Assembly: GCA_914767715.1 (NCBI GenBank)
Contig: OU612071.1
Coordinates: forward strand, 21,823,681 to 21,887,680
Length of the DNA stretch: 64,000 bases
Direction of reading: 5' to 3'
From: Membranipora membranacea
Lineage: Eukaryota; Bryozoa; Gymnolaemata; Cheilostomatida; Membraniporidae
The stretch's first letter is position 1. Every line of letters starts with the position of its first letter. Below are positions 45,423 through 59,493 of this stretch, one piece after another. Made by a program: the position numbers and the translations under genes. A model generated the notes under the pieces. That model did no database searches. It saw only the letters and a program-made list of their open reading frames with translations, and was not told the origin of the DNA.

Positions 45423-46029
45423 GTGCTAATATACACCACTGTTTCTAGCATCAGTCAGCATATTTTCGGTAGTTCTGTGGAGAATATGGCCTCATTCGCA
45501 TATCACTTTTCTCCACTTAGGCATGTAGGGCGATTAATACAAAGTAGATCCTCGCTCAACTGGTGAGCGATGTTGTACTTTTTTATTAGTAGCAAAGTTT
45601 TGTGATCATTCTGCTAGCATAATTTAGCTGATGTATTCTATTTATGCAGTTGCTGCCTACATTCTCAGATTGCACAAGATATAGCTTAGGGTAGGCCTAC
45701 AGTACAACACAGAAGAGTTGAACATAGGTATTTTGTGGGCTCATCATACTCAATACTAAGAGTTGTGCTTACAAAAATTGTGAGGAGGACAATTCGAATG
45801 GAATGCTTTCATTGTAGCAGCTAACTTCCCTGGTCATCTAAATACAAACTCATCGAATACAATCTCAATCCAATTATATAATATTTACTAGAACTGGGCT
45901 AGAACTGTAAAGGATTATACTATAACAATACAATAGCAATAATGAATGTAGTTTATTTGGCAGGCAGGGTTAATTATACAATAATGTTGCTGGTTGGGTA
46001 ATGATATATGGGGCATGAAACTCAGTGTA

Positions 46030-47650
46030 TGTCCTGAAAATCTGAGGTCTTTAGCTCAATAATTGCATATTATGCCAGCTACAAAAGAAGCTTTCTCTAA
46101 AGCATCACAAATCAGTAAAATAATGTGTAGGCACATTTTCTTTTTAGCAGCAGCATGGCTTCGAATGGTCTGACACCACAAATTTTTATATCATTGGATT
46201 GCTCATCTTCTGAGGAACACAGTGGTTACTTTCTTTAGTAAACAAGGAAAATATCTATTAACATATCGAAAGCTTTATGGAAAACAGTTAAAAAATGATA
46301 TAAATTGCTGCCCTGCTGCCGGCTTATGTATGCAATTATTCCACTTTCATGGGGGCAAAGAAATTCACAGTTTGTGAGTGTGTCCTGAAAATCTGAGGTC
46401 TGTAGCTCAATAATCGCATATGCCAGCTACAAAAGAAGCTTTCTCTAAAGCATCACAAATCAGTAAAGTAATGTGTAGGCACATTTTCTTTTGAGCAGCA
46501 GCATGGCTTCGAATGGTCCGACACCACAAATTTTTATATCATTGGATTGCTCATCTTCTGAGGAACACAGTGGTTATTTTCTTTAGTAAACAAGGAAAAT
46601 ATCTACCAACATATCGAAAGCTTTATGGTAAACAGTTAAAAAATTATATTAATTGCTGCCGGCTTATGTATAAAATTATTCCACTTTCATGGGGGGCAAA
46701 GAAATACACAGTTTGTGAGTGTGTCCTGAAAATCTGAGGTCTATAGCTCAATATTTTCTTATGCCAGCTACAAAAGAAGCTTTTTCTAAAGCATCACAAA
46801 TCAGTAAAACAATGTGTAGCCAAATTATCTTTTGAGCAGCAGCATAACCTCTAAAGGTCTCCCGAGGAACATAGTGTTAATTTTTTTAGTAAAAAAGGAA
46901 AACATCTTCCAACATTTCGAGAGCTTTAGTGAAAACAGTTTGAAAATGATAAAATTGCTGCCCTGCTGCCGGCATATGTATGCAACTACTCCATTTTCAT
47001 GGCGGGCATTTTTTGAGTATGATCTGAAAATCTGAGGTCTGTAGCTCGACAACTTATTTTGTTTGCAACAAAAAAGGCTTCCTCTTTACAATCATTATGA
47101 TTTATAGCCATATTGAGAGTATAAAAAATTTGGCACCAATTCCAACCCAGAGCTCTGCGTTGACGAAATAGAGAATTATCCACTGAGCTACACAGACATG
47201 TTGTATCAAAATAAGAGTGTCTGCCTTAAATTTAGTGGAGCATGAATTCTGTATAACAATAATTACATTACATTACTGATGATGAATACACACACAATCA
47301 GCATATTTGTGCACAGCTAAATCATCGCAAATCAATAAAATAATGTAGAAGCACATTTTCTTTTGAGCAGCAGCATGGCTTCAAATGGTCTGACACCACA
47401 AATTTTTATATCATTGGATTGCTCATCTTCTGAGGAACATAGTGGTTATTTTCGTTAGTAAACAAGGAAAATATCCACCAACATATCGAAAGCTTTACGG
47501 AAAACGGTTAAAAAATGATATAAATTGCTGCCCTGCTGCCGTCTTATGTATGCAATTATTCCACTTTCATGGGGGGCAAAGAAATACACAGTTTGTGAGT
47601 GTGTCCTGAAAATTTGAGGTCTGTAGCTTGATAACTTTTTATGCCAGCCA
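46030..47650. repeat. Tandem repeats of 300-350 bp
   Basis: Landmark GTCCTGAAAATCTGAGGTCTGTAGCTCAAT recurs at 46031, 46382, 46723, 47021 (as GATCTG) and 47603, giving units of about 351, 341 and 298 bp. A more diverged interval (47050-47325) precedes the last copy. Short frames such as 46513-46737 are by-products. A tRNA-like stretch (minus, about 47140-47200, with TAGCTCAGTGGATAA and GGGTTGGAATT) lies in the interval. Confidence 0.75.
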
Positions 47651-47744
47651 CAAAAGAAGTTTTTCGCTTTATAATTTATATGAATTTTGGCCTTTTCGAG
47701 ATGTGGAGATAACTCGGGTTCACAAAATTACCTTATATGCCCTG

Positions 47745-50078
47745 AGTCTGTAGCATTTCTTTTCAACAACAAAAATACTCAATTATCATAAAAAGTAGCA
47801 CTGTGCCTAACAGAAATGTAAGGAAATTTTAACAATAGTAAAAATTGATAAAATTACTCAGTTAACACGATATTTGATGACAACACAAAAACAAGTTTTT
47901 ATAGGGATGACTAACTTTAATCTTCTGTTTGTGATTTTGTAACCAACGCTTTCCTTTTCATTTTTTCTTCCTTGGATGAGGATCTTGCACAGACGCAGGC
48001 AACTGTGTCCCAAAGGGTGAGAATACAATCTTTTACACATGTGTCACGGACTTAATGGCTCAACAGTGAATTTAGAGCATATCCGCCATGCCATACCAAG
48101 TCACTGATGCCAAGCCAAGATTGCTTCTTCTTGCCGCTTCCGCTTATATTTGACAAATCTGACACCTCTTCTCATAATTGAACAATTAAAAATGCAGATG
48201 AATCACTATTTGATAAATTTTGCAGAAACATAAAACCCACATTTGGCAAAAGAAAGAATATATTTTACACTATATCCTGCAACAACTGATTTATGTATTA
48301 TATTAAATTGATTTCTGGCTTCCCTTGTGGTCGGAAATATACTCTTTGCGTAGCTGAAGGTTCATATATTTATATCTTGTAGGGCTATGAAGAGGGGCAA
48401 TTTCAGTGGTTGAGAAAAGTTTAGAACAGTTTTCTTTCCAGTGAAGACACTAGTTTCAACTATGACCAGGGACAATTCCAAAGGTTGCCACAGTGCTCTT
48501 CATAATACCTTTTACATATAAACACGAAATATGAATTGGTTCTTTTATGGCTTTAAGTTATAATAAAACCAAATGTTTTGGTGTTATCCAATTTATCCGA
48601 TAGTGATCATTGCTAAACTTCAAAGCTGAGTCTTCTTCTCAACCTTTATGATGATGATGCTCTCATCATATTGTATAGTTCATAAATAATCAAATTATAC
48701 AAAATATTCAGCGTTAAACCTTTGTTCCTTTATTCTCTTTGTGAAAAAATTGCTTTGCATCCGTTTTAGCTGAATAGAAGAATCGCTAGTACATGGCTTC
48801 ATTTTTTAGACCCTACGTAATGAGGGCTGTCGCTGGTTGCAAGAAAATTATAACAAAACCTAACCAAAACAGGAACAAATGTCGTACAATGTAAAGTAAA
48901 TAATATAGAAACCCAGCCAAAACGAAAGTCATTCAAAATAAATGAGTGACTTAAAAAAATTGAAATAAAACTTGCAATAATACTTATGCGAGATAATAGC
49001 GTCCTATAATTTCGTATTACATATCCACTCGTTCCAAATTGATGATACGCTGGAAACATAAGAACGAATTTCATGACAAACTTTCGTTTTCTATTTGCAG
49101 TTTTGAAAACCTTGCAGTCTGTAAAACTTTTATATGTCTCTGATGGGTTAAATTCACGGTAGCCAAACAAGACAGCTTTTGCCATTCAATCAGAAGAGAA
49201 TACTTTCTGTCCAAGGCTGTCTCCACCATTCAGACATCCAATAAACTTAGAAAACATCAAATCACTCAGAAAAAAAATTGAGGACCGTTGATAACACTAA
49301 CTGGGTTACAGATAACATTGTATATAGATAAAACTTACATTGAAACTTTAGGTCAAATAAGGTTGCAAAGATTAAAATAAAATTTATATTTTTAATTTTT
49401 CTCTCATGGTTGAGATTTTAGGGTCGGATAATATCCTGTTCGTATATCGTGTTCGTTACAAAGATTAAAATAAAAGTTAAATTTTTAATTTTTCCCTCAT
49501 GGATGAGATTTTAGGGTCGGATAATATCCTGTTCGTACATCCTGTCCGTATATCCTGTTCATACATTCGTACATCCTGTCTGTACATTGTACATTCGGGC
49601 CACCTGCCATGCGCTGATGCAAAACAATCAAATCTCCTAATGCCATCTTGGTTGGAACATAATATCAATGAAAACAGGGAATTAAAAGGAATGGCTTGAC
49701 TAGTAATCATTGATTACGTCTTTGGTAAAAACTTTGCCTGATTTCAGCAAAAAGACCAAAACAGAACACGACCTCTACAGGATATTGTCATTGTGCAGCT
49801 ATTCTAGTACCCATAGTCACACATGGGAGCCCTTACATCCTCGACCACTCCTCAAATGCGAGTCTTTCCCCTTGCAAAAGATATACCCATTGACTAGGGC
49901 CGCCTCAATACAAAAGTGATAAATTACTTGGTACCACTTGTAGGACCTATGGGGATCTACATCCCCCATGAATTTATTATAATCCACTATTAAAACTTCA
50001 TAACAGTTTTACAAATAGTATTGTTTACACAATGTTGAATTTTGGAAAGGGGATACTATCGTGTTCTAAACATATACT
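47745..50078. repeat. Repeat unit, right half after the 13.2-kb insertion
   Basis: Starts TCTGTAGCATTTC, the continuation of the break at 34524, and runs through the 13-bp block (49435-49590) and another piggyBac fragment (49850-49995, with an internal 36-bp loss). Ends where the same landmark TCTGTAGCATTTC starts again at about 50079. Confidence 0.7.
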
Positions 50079-52529
50079 CTGTAGCATTTCTTTTCAATAA
50101 CAAAAATACTCAATTATCATAAAAAGTAGCACTGTGACTAACAGAAATGTAAGGAAACTTTAACAATAGTAAAAATTGATAAAATTACTCAGTTAACACG
50201 ATATTTGAGGACAACACAAAAACAAGTTTTTATAGGGATGACTAACTTTAATCTTCTGTTTGTGATTTTGTTACCAATGCTTTCCTTTTCATTTTTTCTT
50301 CCTTGGATTAGGATCTGGCACAGACACAGGCAACTGTGTCCCAAAGGGTGAGAATTCAATCTTTTACACATTTGTCATGGACTTAATGGCTCAACAGTGA
50401 ATTTAGAGCATATCCGCCAAGCCATACCAAGTCACTGATGCCAAGCCCCTGATACCAATCGGCTGATACAAAGATGAGACGATTTTATAACTCCATGGAG
50501 TTTTTTTATTTGATTGCTTCTTTTTGCCGCTTCCGTTTATATTTGACAAATCTGACACCTCTTCTCATAATTGAACAATTAAAAATGCTGATGGATCACG
50601 ATTTGATAAATTTCGCAGAAACAAAAACCCACATTTGGCAAAAGAAAGAATATATTTTACACTATATCCTGCAACAACTGATTTATGTATTATATTAAAT
50701 TGATTTCTGGCTTCCCTTGTGGTCAGAAATATACTCTTTGCGTAGCTGAAGGTTCATATATTTATATCTTGTAGGGCTATGAAGAGGGGCAATTTCAGTA
50801 GTTTAGAAAAGTTTAGAACAGTTTTCTTTCCAGTGAAGACACTAGTTTCAACTATGTCCAGGGACAATTCCAAAGGTTGCCACAGTGCTCTTCATAATAC
50901 CTTTTACGTATAAACACGAAATATGAATTGGTTCTTCTATGGCTTTAAGTTATAATAAAACCAAATGTTTTGGTGTTATCCAATTTATCCGATAGTGATC
51001 ATTTCTAAACTTCAAAGCTGAGTCTTCTTCTCAACCTTTATGATGATGATGCTCTTATCATATTGTATTCAGACATCCAATAAACTTAGAAAACATCAAA
51101 TCACTCAGAAAAAAAATTGAGGACCATTGATAACACTAACTGGGTTACAGATAACATTGTATATAGATAAAACTTACATTGAAAATTTAGGTCAAATAAG
51201 GTTGCAAAGATTAAAATAAAATTTATATTTTTAATTTTTCTCTCATGGATGAGATTTTAGGGTCGGATAATATCCTGTTCGTATATCCTGTTCGTTACAA
51301 AGATTAAAATAAAAGTTAAATTTTAATTTTTCCCTATATGGATGAGATTTTAGGGTCGGATAATATCCTGTTCGTACATCCTGTTCGTATATCCTGTTCA
51401 TACATTCGTACATCCTGTCTGTACATTGTACATTCGGGCCACCTGCCATGCGCTGATGCAAAGCAATCAAATCTCCTAATGCCATCTTGATTGGAACATA
51501 ATATCAATGAAAACAGGGAATTGAAAGGAATGGCTTGACTAGTAATCATTGATTACGTCTTTGGTAAAAACTTTGCCTGATTTCAGCAAAAAGACCAAAA
51601 CAGAACACGACCTCTACAGGATATTGTCATTGTGCAGCTATTCTAGTACCCATAGTCACACATGGGAGCCCTTACATCCTCAACCACTCCTTCAATCCTT
51701 TGTGTGTCATCTATAAAATCAGCCATAATATAATCCCTCCTGTTAGCTATTCTGGTTAAAATTCATTGGAATGACATGAGGTTATAAAACTTGTCATAAC
51801 TCAAGAACTAATAAGTTTAGAAGGAAACTTTAAAATGTAAACCTTCTCCATAAAATTTTTGATCTGTCTATCCATGTTCTATCAGTCTAGCAATGCCAAA
51901 AATAATTTTAATGACACTGAAACACACAACAAAGTGTATAAATAGTCTTATTTTGTGTTTAGCTTATCACAAATGCCCTCATACCTGTTTTACACAAACA
52001 AGATTTATACCACTGGACAGGAAATTTCGTTTGGATGAGAAATAAAAAAATAATGAACTCTTTACAGGCAATATTACAGCCATGCTGCAGGTTACAGCGG
52101 AGAGGGTGCAATAAATACAAAGTTTATGCAGGCACTGCTATTGTATTATATTTATGGATCGATGGCTAGTAGTTGGAAAGCTGCTTTGTACTTGCTACTA
52201 AACAGCATTTGTAAGGTGCTTTGTGCTAACTACCCTCAAGCATAGTAGTCTATCGATGCAAATATGTAGCTCAATTCAGGAATAAACCAACTTGTAATTT
52301 GCCTGCCTTTGTACAAGCGATGCCCAAACTCAAGCAAATCTCAGCAATGCTCACTCACACACATGTATCCTCTTATGATATGCAACAAGATGTGAAACCA
52401 GAATGCATCAGTATAAAATGAGTGCCAAGCCTATTTGTCCGTGATAAACCATGATTTTGAATTGGTATAAATATAAAGACCTTCATCGCATACGCGAAGT
52501 CATATGGATACCAGTAATAGGATACAAAA

Positions 52530-52862
52530 ATGAGTATAAAAATGAGATTGCAGATCAAAAATGTGATCTGTGACACATTTCAACGTAAATACCCTCAAAT
52601 GATGGCGAAAAGTAATAAGATACAAAAAACTGCAGATAAAATGAGATGGCAACCAAATAATGGAATCAAAGGCAAATTTCAAAGGAAATGTTCCTCAAAT
52701 GAGGGAGCTGTAATGAGAAACAAAAAACTGAGAAGGCCTCTCGGAGAAATGAGCATTGAGAAGCAGGCAAGTAGAATAAAATTCAAAAATATGACTATTT
52801 GTAAAAAAGATGAAGGAACACTGTTCCTAAGTGATCTAAAGATAATACTAAAATCGGACTGA
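52530..52862 (+). repeat. 99-bp tandem repeat array, unit 4
   Basis: Counterpart of 5606-5940 and 16118-16477; open frame of 110 residues retained. Confidence 0.45.
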
Positions 52863-55594
52863 TATAAAGAGTCATCTACGGCATACCTGAGTATGATACG
52901 AAGGGAAGAATTATGATTTGCCTGACGTAAAACGGTACTGATTGTCAAATAAAAGAATTCAATCAAAAGAAGAAAAACATCAGAGATGGCAGAGTAAAAT
53001 TGTGTGTAAAATTGATAAAGGAAAAATTATCGCAGGGCTGTCTGTGACTGCAGTGTGCGCTGACCCGAAGAAAGAAAGCTTGATTGCAAAAGAGAAGGTC
53101 AGCAATCGAGCCGCATAGGCTTGTTAAAAAAAAGAGAAAACAATGAGGAAACAGGGACAGGAACCAGCAGATAACCCGAAAAAGAGAGAATTTTGAGAAT
53201 ATTGACGCAAACAATAAAATAATTTTATATTTTGAAGTGGGTAATATTGATGATGCATTGAATAAATGTTGATTTTGAGAGTTTGGCACTATCAAAGGAT
53301 GCCATAGATTGAAGTGTACTTGGCAAATCAAATTGGTGAATTGTGAAAAAATGGGATCATTTTGAGACATTGAGTCTGGAAAAAAAAGGGAGACTGTTGA
53401 GAGTTTGACTCTATCAAAACATGTCATAAATTGAAGGCAGCTCTGGAAAACCCTGAGTCAGTATAAATAAGGGATAAATTTTGAGAGATTGACTGAAACT
53501 AAAATCATAAACTGAAGTGGACTCGGTGATAGCTCAGTGCTTTATTGAAAAAAAAGAATAGTTTTGGAAGGATCTACTATATCAAATTGTCATACTTAGA
53601 AGTGGTCTCTAAACAATACCAATGCTGAATTTAAAAAAGTGGAATCTGAGAAAAGCTAGATCGAAAAAAAGGAAACATTTAGAGGAGATTGGCTTAGGCA
53701 AAGAATGGAAGCAAAAAGTCTACATGGTCGGAATAGAATTTAGAGCTGACACGGAGTATATGAAAATGTTATGCAGCACCTGTGATAAATCCAGGAAACT
53801 CAAAGTGTTTGGCATACCAATTTTGAAAACAAAGGACATAACACCAAATTCGATCCAGAATGAACATACTAAAAGGGCTGCAACCATGTCAATGCAACTA
53901 TAACATAACAATACTGAAATGTGGAAGCTTAGACCCAATTACATTCGTACTTAAATAGAAATTGCCTCTTACATCACACTGTTTGTAGCCTTCGCTGCTG
54001 ACAGGAATGCAGTTTTCAAGCTCAGCCTTGCTGAGTTTCATGTAAGCAGCATTTTATTATCAACAACACTGTAACAGAAAATCAGAGCACCATCTGCGAA
54101 AATGGAATAATCATGTTCCCTTGTCTAAATTAACCGGTGTCATCATACATCATACAATGATTGCATTGCTTTCAATGAATAGTTTATGCAGTGCGTTAAT
54201 CAATCAACTAAGCACAAAAATTCTTCTAATTGTTCAACTGTAAAAATTTGTTAACCCATCATGTTCTGACTGCTTCAAATTGTTTGGAACATTACCTATA
54301 AGAACAGATAACAATGCAGGATCTTGAGCACACATTCTACATGTGACGAGGTCCATTTCTGAAAATTAAAACCTGGAGGCTTGATATATTTGTAGGAAAT
54401 GAAGAACCATTTATGCAGGTTCTCATATAGAGATATCTATGCTTTTATATATTCCACATGTTTTCACCCTATTAAGATTTATGATTCAAAACTAGTCTTA
54501 TGATGTCTAAGTCTTAAAGAATTGCATTTCCTACAGTGTCTGACATTGTTTGTCTCAGTCTGATGTCTGGTAAATGGAAGTATCTAAGGGCATGTCTATT
54601 CTATTCAATACAAACTGCTCCTAGTTTTCAAGCATACCCTGGTGAATTTGTGGAGCATCCAGTAGGCTGCATTGAGACAAATCTGGCAAAAGGTCATAAA
54701 CATTATTAACACGATCCTAACATGCGGGCCTACACAGCCATGTGGAATTGTTCCTCCTAACCATAAGTGATTTTGAACAGATCATTTGTCATCAGATTTT
54801 ATGAAACACGGTTCTTCAAATAATCATTGCACACATATTATTCCAAAGCAGAGTACACAAATTTTGGGGTGAACATAATTATTGCATTGATAATGTAGGC
54901 ACCTATTAACAAAAACTATGCACCAAAATCACGGTATTCCAGATAGTGCCTGTCTCACGCAAAAATGTCAAAATTCCCATTTACAAACCAACCTAAGTCA
55001 GCATCAACTATATAGATAAATGAATCATATGACTGCCTGCTACCAAAGTTAAGTTAAAACAAGCTATTGATAGAATTTCAGCATCTGACTTGGGCAAAGT
55101 GATGCAACAACAACAGTAGTGTGGTATGATAAAATCAAATAGATAGAGAAGAGCACAAGCAAACACGATTACCCAGAATTTATATGTCGTATAGCTAAAC
55201 AAAAAAAGATAATGTTGCACATAGATACCTGAGTGATTGGCGGTGATATAGCTAGATCTGATAGCAAAGAAGGCATCGACCTAGGGGCCGGAACCAGAGG
55301 CTGTAAAAACATAACTTTATAGTTTTAAAATAATTATAACTATAATAGTTCCGAGCATTGGCCCTCGCTAAGGCCCTCATGTCCCTATGAATATTGAGAG
55401 GAACAGTTGAACTCAGAGTTCAAATTTATTTATGTCGTACAATAGACCATTGATGGTTAAAGTCACAAGGGTTAGTCACTCACCGAATCGTCACAGCGAA
55501 ATAGTGTGTGCCTTAAGGGCGAGGCTGCAATGACTTCGCCAATTTGCTCTCAGTTTTTACGCAGGTAGGAGCTCACCTGTGGTTCAAATCACTC

Positions 55595-55690
55595 CCAGTA
55601 GTCAGTGGACTGCAGTTGGATTCGAACCCACGACCTTCAACACTTGCATGCTGAAGGACCGGCGCTCTAACCACTGAGCCACCTCCTACT
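55595..55690 (-). ncRNA. tRNA-derived SINE head, unit 4
   Basis: Same element as 19181-19270 with a consensus B box (GGTTCGAATCC on the minus strand). Not a functional tRNA: ends do not pair. Confidence 0.5.
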
Positions 55691-56766
55691 CCTATACAGT
55701 GCTAGTATGCAAACATTAAAAAAAATAAGAACAAATTACCAGGATATCAAAGGCCTTATAACAAAACAAACGTGCCGTTGTAGAGTGTATCCCCCGGGAA
55801 AGGCTTCACTGACAAAACAGAATTCAAGGAGCCAGTGGGCAACAGTGAGAATGCAGACTAAGACCTTCTATCCATCAATCCTTACACCAACCATGCTGTA
55901 AGCTTAAGACCTTTTATTTATGAGTTGTAGCATAACATTGTTGCTTACAACCATCACAAGTGACCTGGACATACAACCATACAACCAGACTTAAACTCAA
56001 ACTCAAAGAAGTTATCACATAAAACAAACTGCAACAGATATATGGCTTCTTGATTTCTGAAATTTGCAAGTCACAACTGAGTCACACACGGATGCATCAT
56101 TTTTGGCAACATTCCCACAAAGTATTAGGATATTTGTGTCAGATTCCAACACATGGTCAGCCTCATACCAATCACAACAACAATAACTGTCTAAAGACCT
56201 GATACAAATTATAGATATTTTATTTGACACTTCGGACGCCAGGCACATTAAAGGAGGACAATTTGAAAAACGATTTGTCATAACATGTCAAATCAATATG
56301 GCAGAAGTTGTTGTAGTTTGGCATAATCATCATCCCAAATGAGGCCTATATTCTATTTTCATAATAATGACATATTCAATTTTGTTTTTCATGGCTTTCT
56401 TAAATTCCAGCAATAGTATGTGAATTATTCAATGTAGAATAAACAGGATGCGAATTGATGAGCGCTGATATATTGGCCAATGAAGTGCCAAAATGCTTTA
56501 AAATCTTTTTTTGAATTGATCATGATAAATCGCTATATGACCACTGTATTATGGGAATTATTCATGATTTATTCATCCATCGCTGGGTGGATTTTTATCA
56601 GGTTGAAAAGTGTGCTGCCATGCCAAAGATCTCGGTGTATTTTCAATTTGATTAATTACTCGATGCCAAATACAAAAGGATGTCTTAGTCTTATCAAATA
56701 GCCGGATTTCTGAAATAGATGCTTTGACACTAATAACAGTAATTAATGCCTTGAGAGAGTTGCACA

Positions 56767-56774
56767 TATAAATA
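56767..56774 (+). promoter_or_regulatory. TATA box of four-cysteine peptide gene, copy 3
   Basis: TATAAATA, 86 bases upstream of the start codon at 56853, as in the other copies. Confidence 0.6.
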
Positions 56775-56852
56775 TGGGATTCTTGGCGAATAATTCAAAA
56801 TCTAAGCACTTCTCCACCTGTTCATTTCAACTTACTGAAAACATCAAGCGAC

Positions 56853-57561
56853 ATGGTGAGTAAAAGTCTCATGTCATTCAATTTTGTTCATTAAACATTG
56901 GGTGAGGCTATAGATTTGATAACTTGAAACACTGAGTTAAACAGATGTTCATCAATACTATTGTAATCATGTTATCATAGAATAGAGTTCCTCAGTTCAG
57001 TTTGAAAATAAACATATCATGCAATCAACATAAAAATCACCGTCGGAAGGTGTTAGTCTCCCTTGAGTACAGGTGCTACTGAGCTACTCTTTTTAATAGA
57101 TGAGGCAGATGGGTTTCTTTTTTCAGCGCAGCACAGTTCAGTAAAAAAATCAGAAAATAAACATATCGTGCTACGAAACCAACATCAACATCAACATCAA
57201 CATTGGAAGGAGTTAATCTCTTTTGAGTTCAGGTGCCATTACCTCATACTGAGATACTCTTATAATACATGAGGCAGATGAGTTTTTTCTTTTTTGAGCA
57301 CCCGATGAACATCCAGTACTTTTCGTTTAATTACATTTTGCGGATCGGTCATTGAAGGGTTCGGTTCTTCAGAGCTAGATGTGAAGCAACAACTTCACCT
57401 GCGCATTCCATTTGTTTATTTCACAGAGGATGAACATATTTTACGGTCTCGCAGCGCTCCTGATGCTAGCAGGAATCTGCAACGCAGGATGTTCTGGTGG
57501 ATGCCCATCCGGAAAGAATTGTCAAGATGGCTCTTGTTTATGGATACTGAACACCCAATGA
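56853..57561 (+). CDS. Secreted four-cysteine peptide precursor, copy 3 (two exons)
   Basis: Exon 1 ends ATG (56853-56855) with donor GTGAGT; the acceptor CAG ends at 57426 and exon 2 coding is 57427-57561. The 45-residue precursor differs from copies 1 and 2 at two bases: one silent (Asn codon) and one that changes the residue before the third cysteine from Tyr to Asn. Signal peptide, all four cysteines (C-x3-C-x5-C-x4-C), stop and AATAAA (57619-57624) are intact. The polypyrimidine tract has one T-to-G change but remains acceptable. The intron is shorter (571 bases) because part of the internal tandem repeat is lost. Confidence 0.7.
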
Positions 57562-59493
57562 AGATGCTTGAAAGCAAATCCATCAACATGAAACACTTTG
57601 AGTGGAGGTATTTCAAGAAATAAATATAAGCTTAAAATCATACCAAGTCTTACAATAGCAACATAGTCGCTGTTTACATATATCGTCATCATGGAAATAA
57701 GTATCTATATCTCCATTACGTTTGTTTACCCCTTCTCTGAGCAAATGTTATGCAGCACCTGTGATAAACCCAATGTCCGTAGGAAACTCAAAGTGTTGGG
57801 CATACCAATTTTGAAAACAAAGGACATTAACACCATATTCAATCCAGAATGAACATACTAAAACGGCTGCCCCAATGTCAATGCAACTATAACATAACAC
57901 AACTGAAATGTGGAAGCTTAGACCCAATTACATTCGTACTTCATTAGAAATTGCCTCTTACATCACACTGTTTGTAGCCTTCACTGCTGACAGGAATGCA
58001 GTTTTCAAGCTCAGCCTTGCTGAGTTTCATGTAAGCAGCATTTTATTATCAACAACACCGTAACAGAAAATCAAAGCACCATCTGCGAAAATGGAATAAT
58101 CATGTTCCCTTGTCTAAATTAACCGGTGTCATCATACATCATACAATGATTGCATTGCTTTCAATGAATAGTTTATGCAGTGCGTTAATCAATCAACTAA
58201 GCACAAACATTCTTCTAACTGTTGAACTATTAAAGTTTACTAACCCATCATTTTCTGACTGCTTCAAATTGATTGGAACATTACCCATAAGAACAGATAA
58301 CAATGCAGGTTCTTGAGCACATATTCCGCTTCTAGATGTCACCAGGTCCTTTTCGGAAAATTAAAACCTAGAGGTTTGATATATTTGTAGAAAATGAAGA
58401 ATCATTTATACAGGTTCTTATATAGAGATTTCTATGAATTTATATACTCTTCATGTTCTCATCCTATTAAGATTTATGATTCAAAACTTGTCTTATGATG
58501 TCTAAGTCCTAAAGAATTCCATTTCCTATAGGGACTGACATTGTTTGTCCCAGTCTGATGTCTGAGAAATGGAAGTACCTAAGGGCATGTCTATTCTATT
58601 CAATACAAACTGCTCCTAGTTTTCAAGCATACCCTGGTGAATTTGTGGAGCATCCAGTAGGCTGCATTGAGACAAATCTGGCAAAAGTTCATAAACATTA
58701 TTAACACAATCCTAACATGCGGGCCTACACACAACCATGTGGAATTGTTCCTCCTGACCATAAGTAATTTTGAACCTTTTGACAGATCATATGTCATCAG
58801 ATTTTATGAAACACAAATTTTGGGGTGAACATAATTATTGCACTGATAATGTAGGCATCTATTAACAAAAACTATGCACAAAAATCATGGTGTTCCAGAT
58901 AGTGCCTGTCTCACGCAAAAATGTCAAAACAATATATTCATAGATCTTGAATCATAAACATAATTATTATAGATTTCTCATCACAAACTGTGTATGTTTA
59001 TACATTCACATTTCCCCAGCATTGGTCATTCATTCCACAATAGCAGTTTGGATATATTAACTGTGGAGCCCTTTCAGTAGCAATTCTGAACCTTTTATAC
59101 ACGACACAATCAATTTCATGTGATCAAAACAATGAAGAAATTGCGTTGGTCTTGTTTTAATCTTATGACTGAGACAAGCATGACAATGATTATGAAAGTT
59201 TCATCGCAAGACACAAAGAACACAATACGGTTACAACAACTTGACCGATGAAAAGGTAATACAAATTCAAATAGCAAGACAAATTTAGTTATGTAGAGAG
59301 AATGAGATTATCAGAAAGTGACACCAAAATATTTACAAATTTACGTATAAGACATGACACTGTCTGAATTTAAGATTAAATCCTCAAATGATTAACAGGC
59401 AAAAGATACATTATGTTTAGACAGGCACAGGCTGAGGTACAGAAGTTTGGTGGTTACTAGTTCAGTACAGACAAGTCATTCAGGATTTGTCTA

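Larger units (their letters stand above)
34525..47744. mobile_element. 13.2-kb insertion splitting a repeat unit, with TIR-like ends
   Basis: Left end starts CAGGGTAATAAGGTAA (34525). The right end, read inward on the other strand from 47744, is CAGGGCATATAAGGTAA. Flanks are the two halves of a repeat unit (CATATACTC / TCTGTAGCATTTC) that are continuous elsewhere (31460-31490). The block has no homology to the tandem units except a diverged inverted piece at 41738-42379. CAGGG termini with an approximate 8-bp target duplication would fit a hAT-type element, but no transposase is seen and the duplication is not clean. It may instead be a composite or a host segment moved by recombination. Confidence 0.45.
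50079..59493. repeat. Tandem repeat unit, copy 4
   Basis: Resumes the unit at TCTGTAGCATTTC. At about 51065 a deletion of about 550 bp joins TATCATATTGTA to TTCAGACATCC. From there to the lectin gene it parallels unit 2 at an offset near 36.4 kb, including the tRNA-like SINE head (55605-55690), the 88-residue frame, and the four-cysteine peptide gene. Confidence 0.8.

Noticed and set aside
46030-47650. CRISPR-like array
   Set aside because: Units are 300-350 bp with no short repeat-spacer pattern, and the genome is eukaryotic.
49477-49710. Repeated minus-strand frames with MYEQDVR/MYRQDVR repeats
   Set aside because: They are translations of the 13-bp CCTGTTCGTACAT-type minisatellite and its conserved flank, present at eight places with different lengths.
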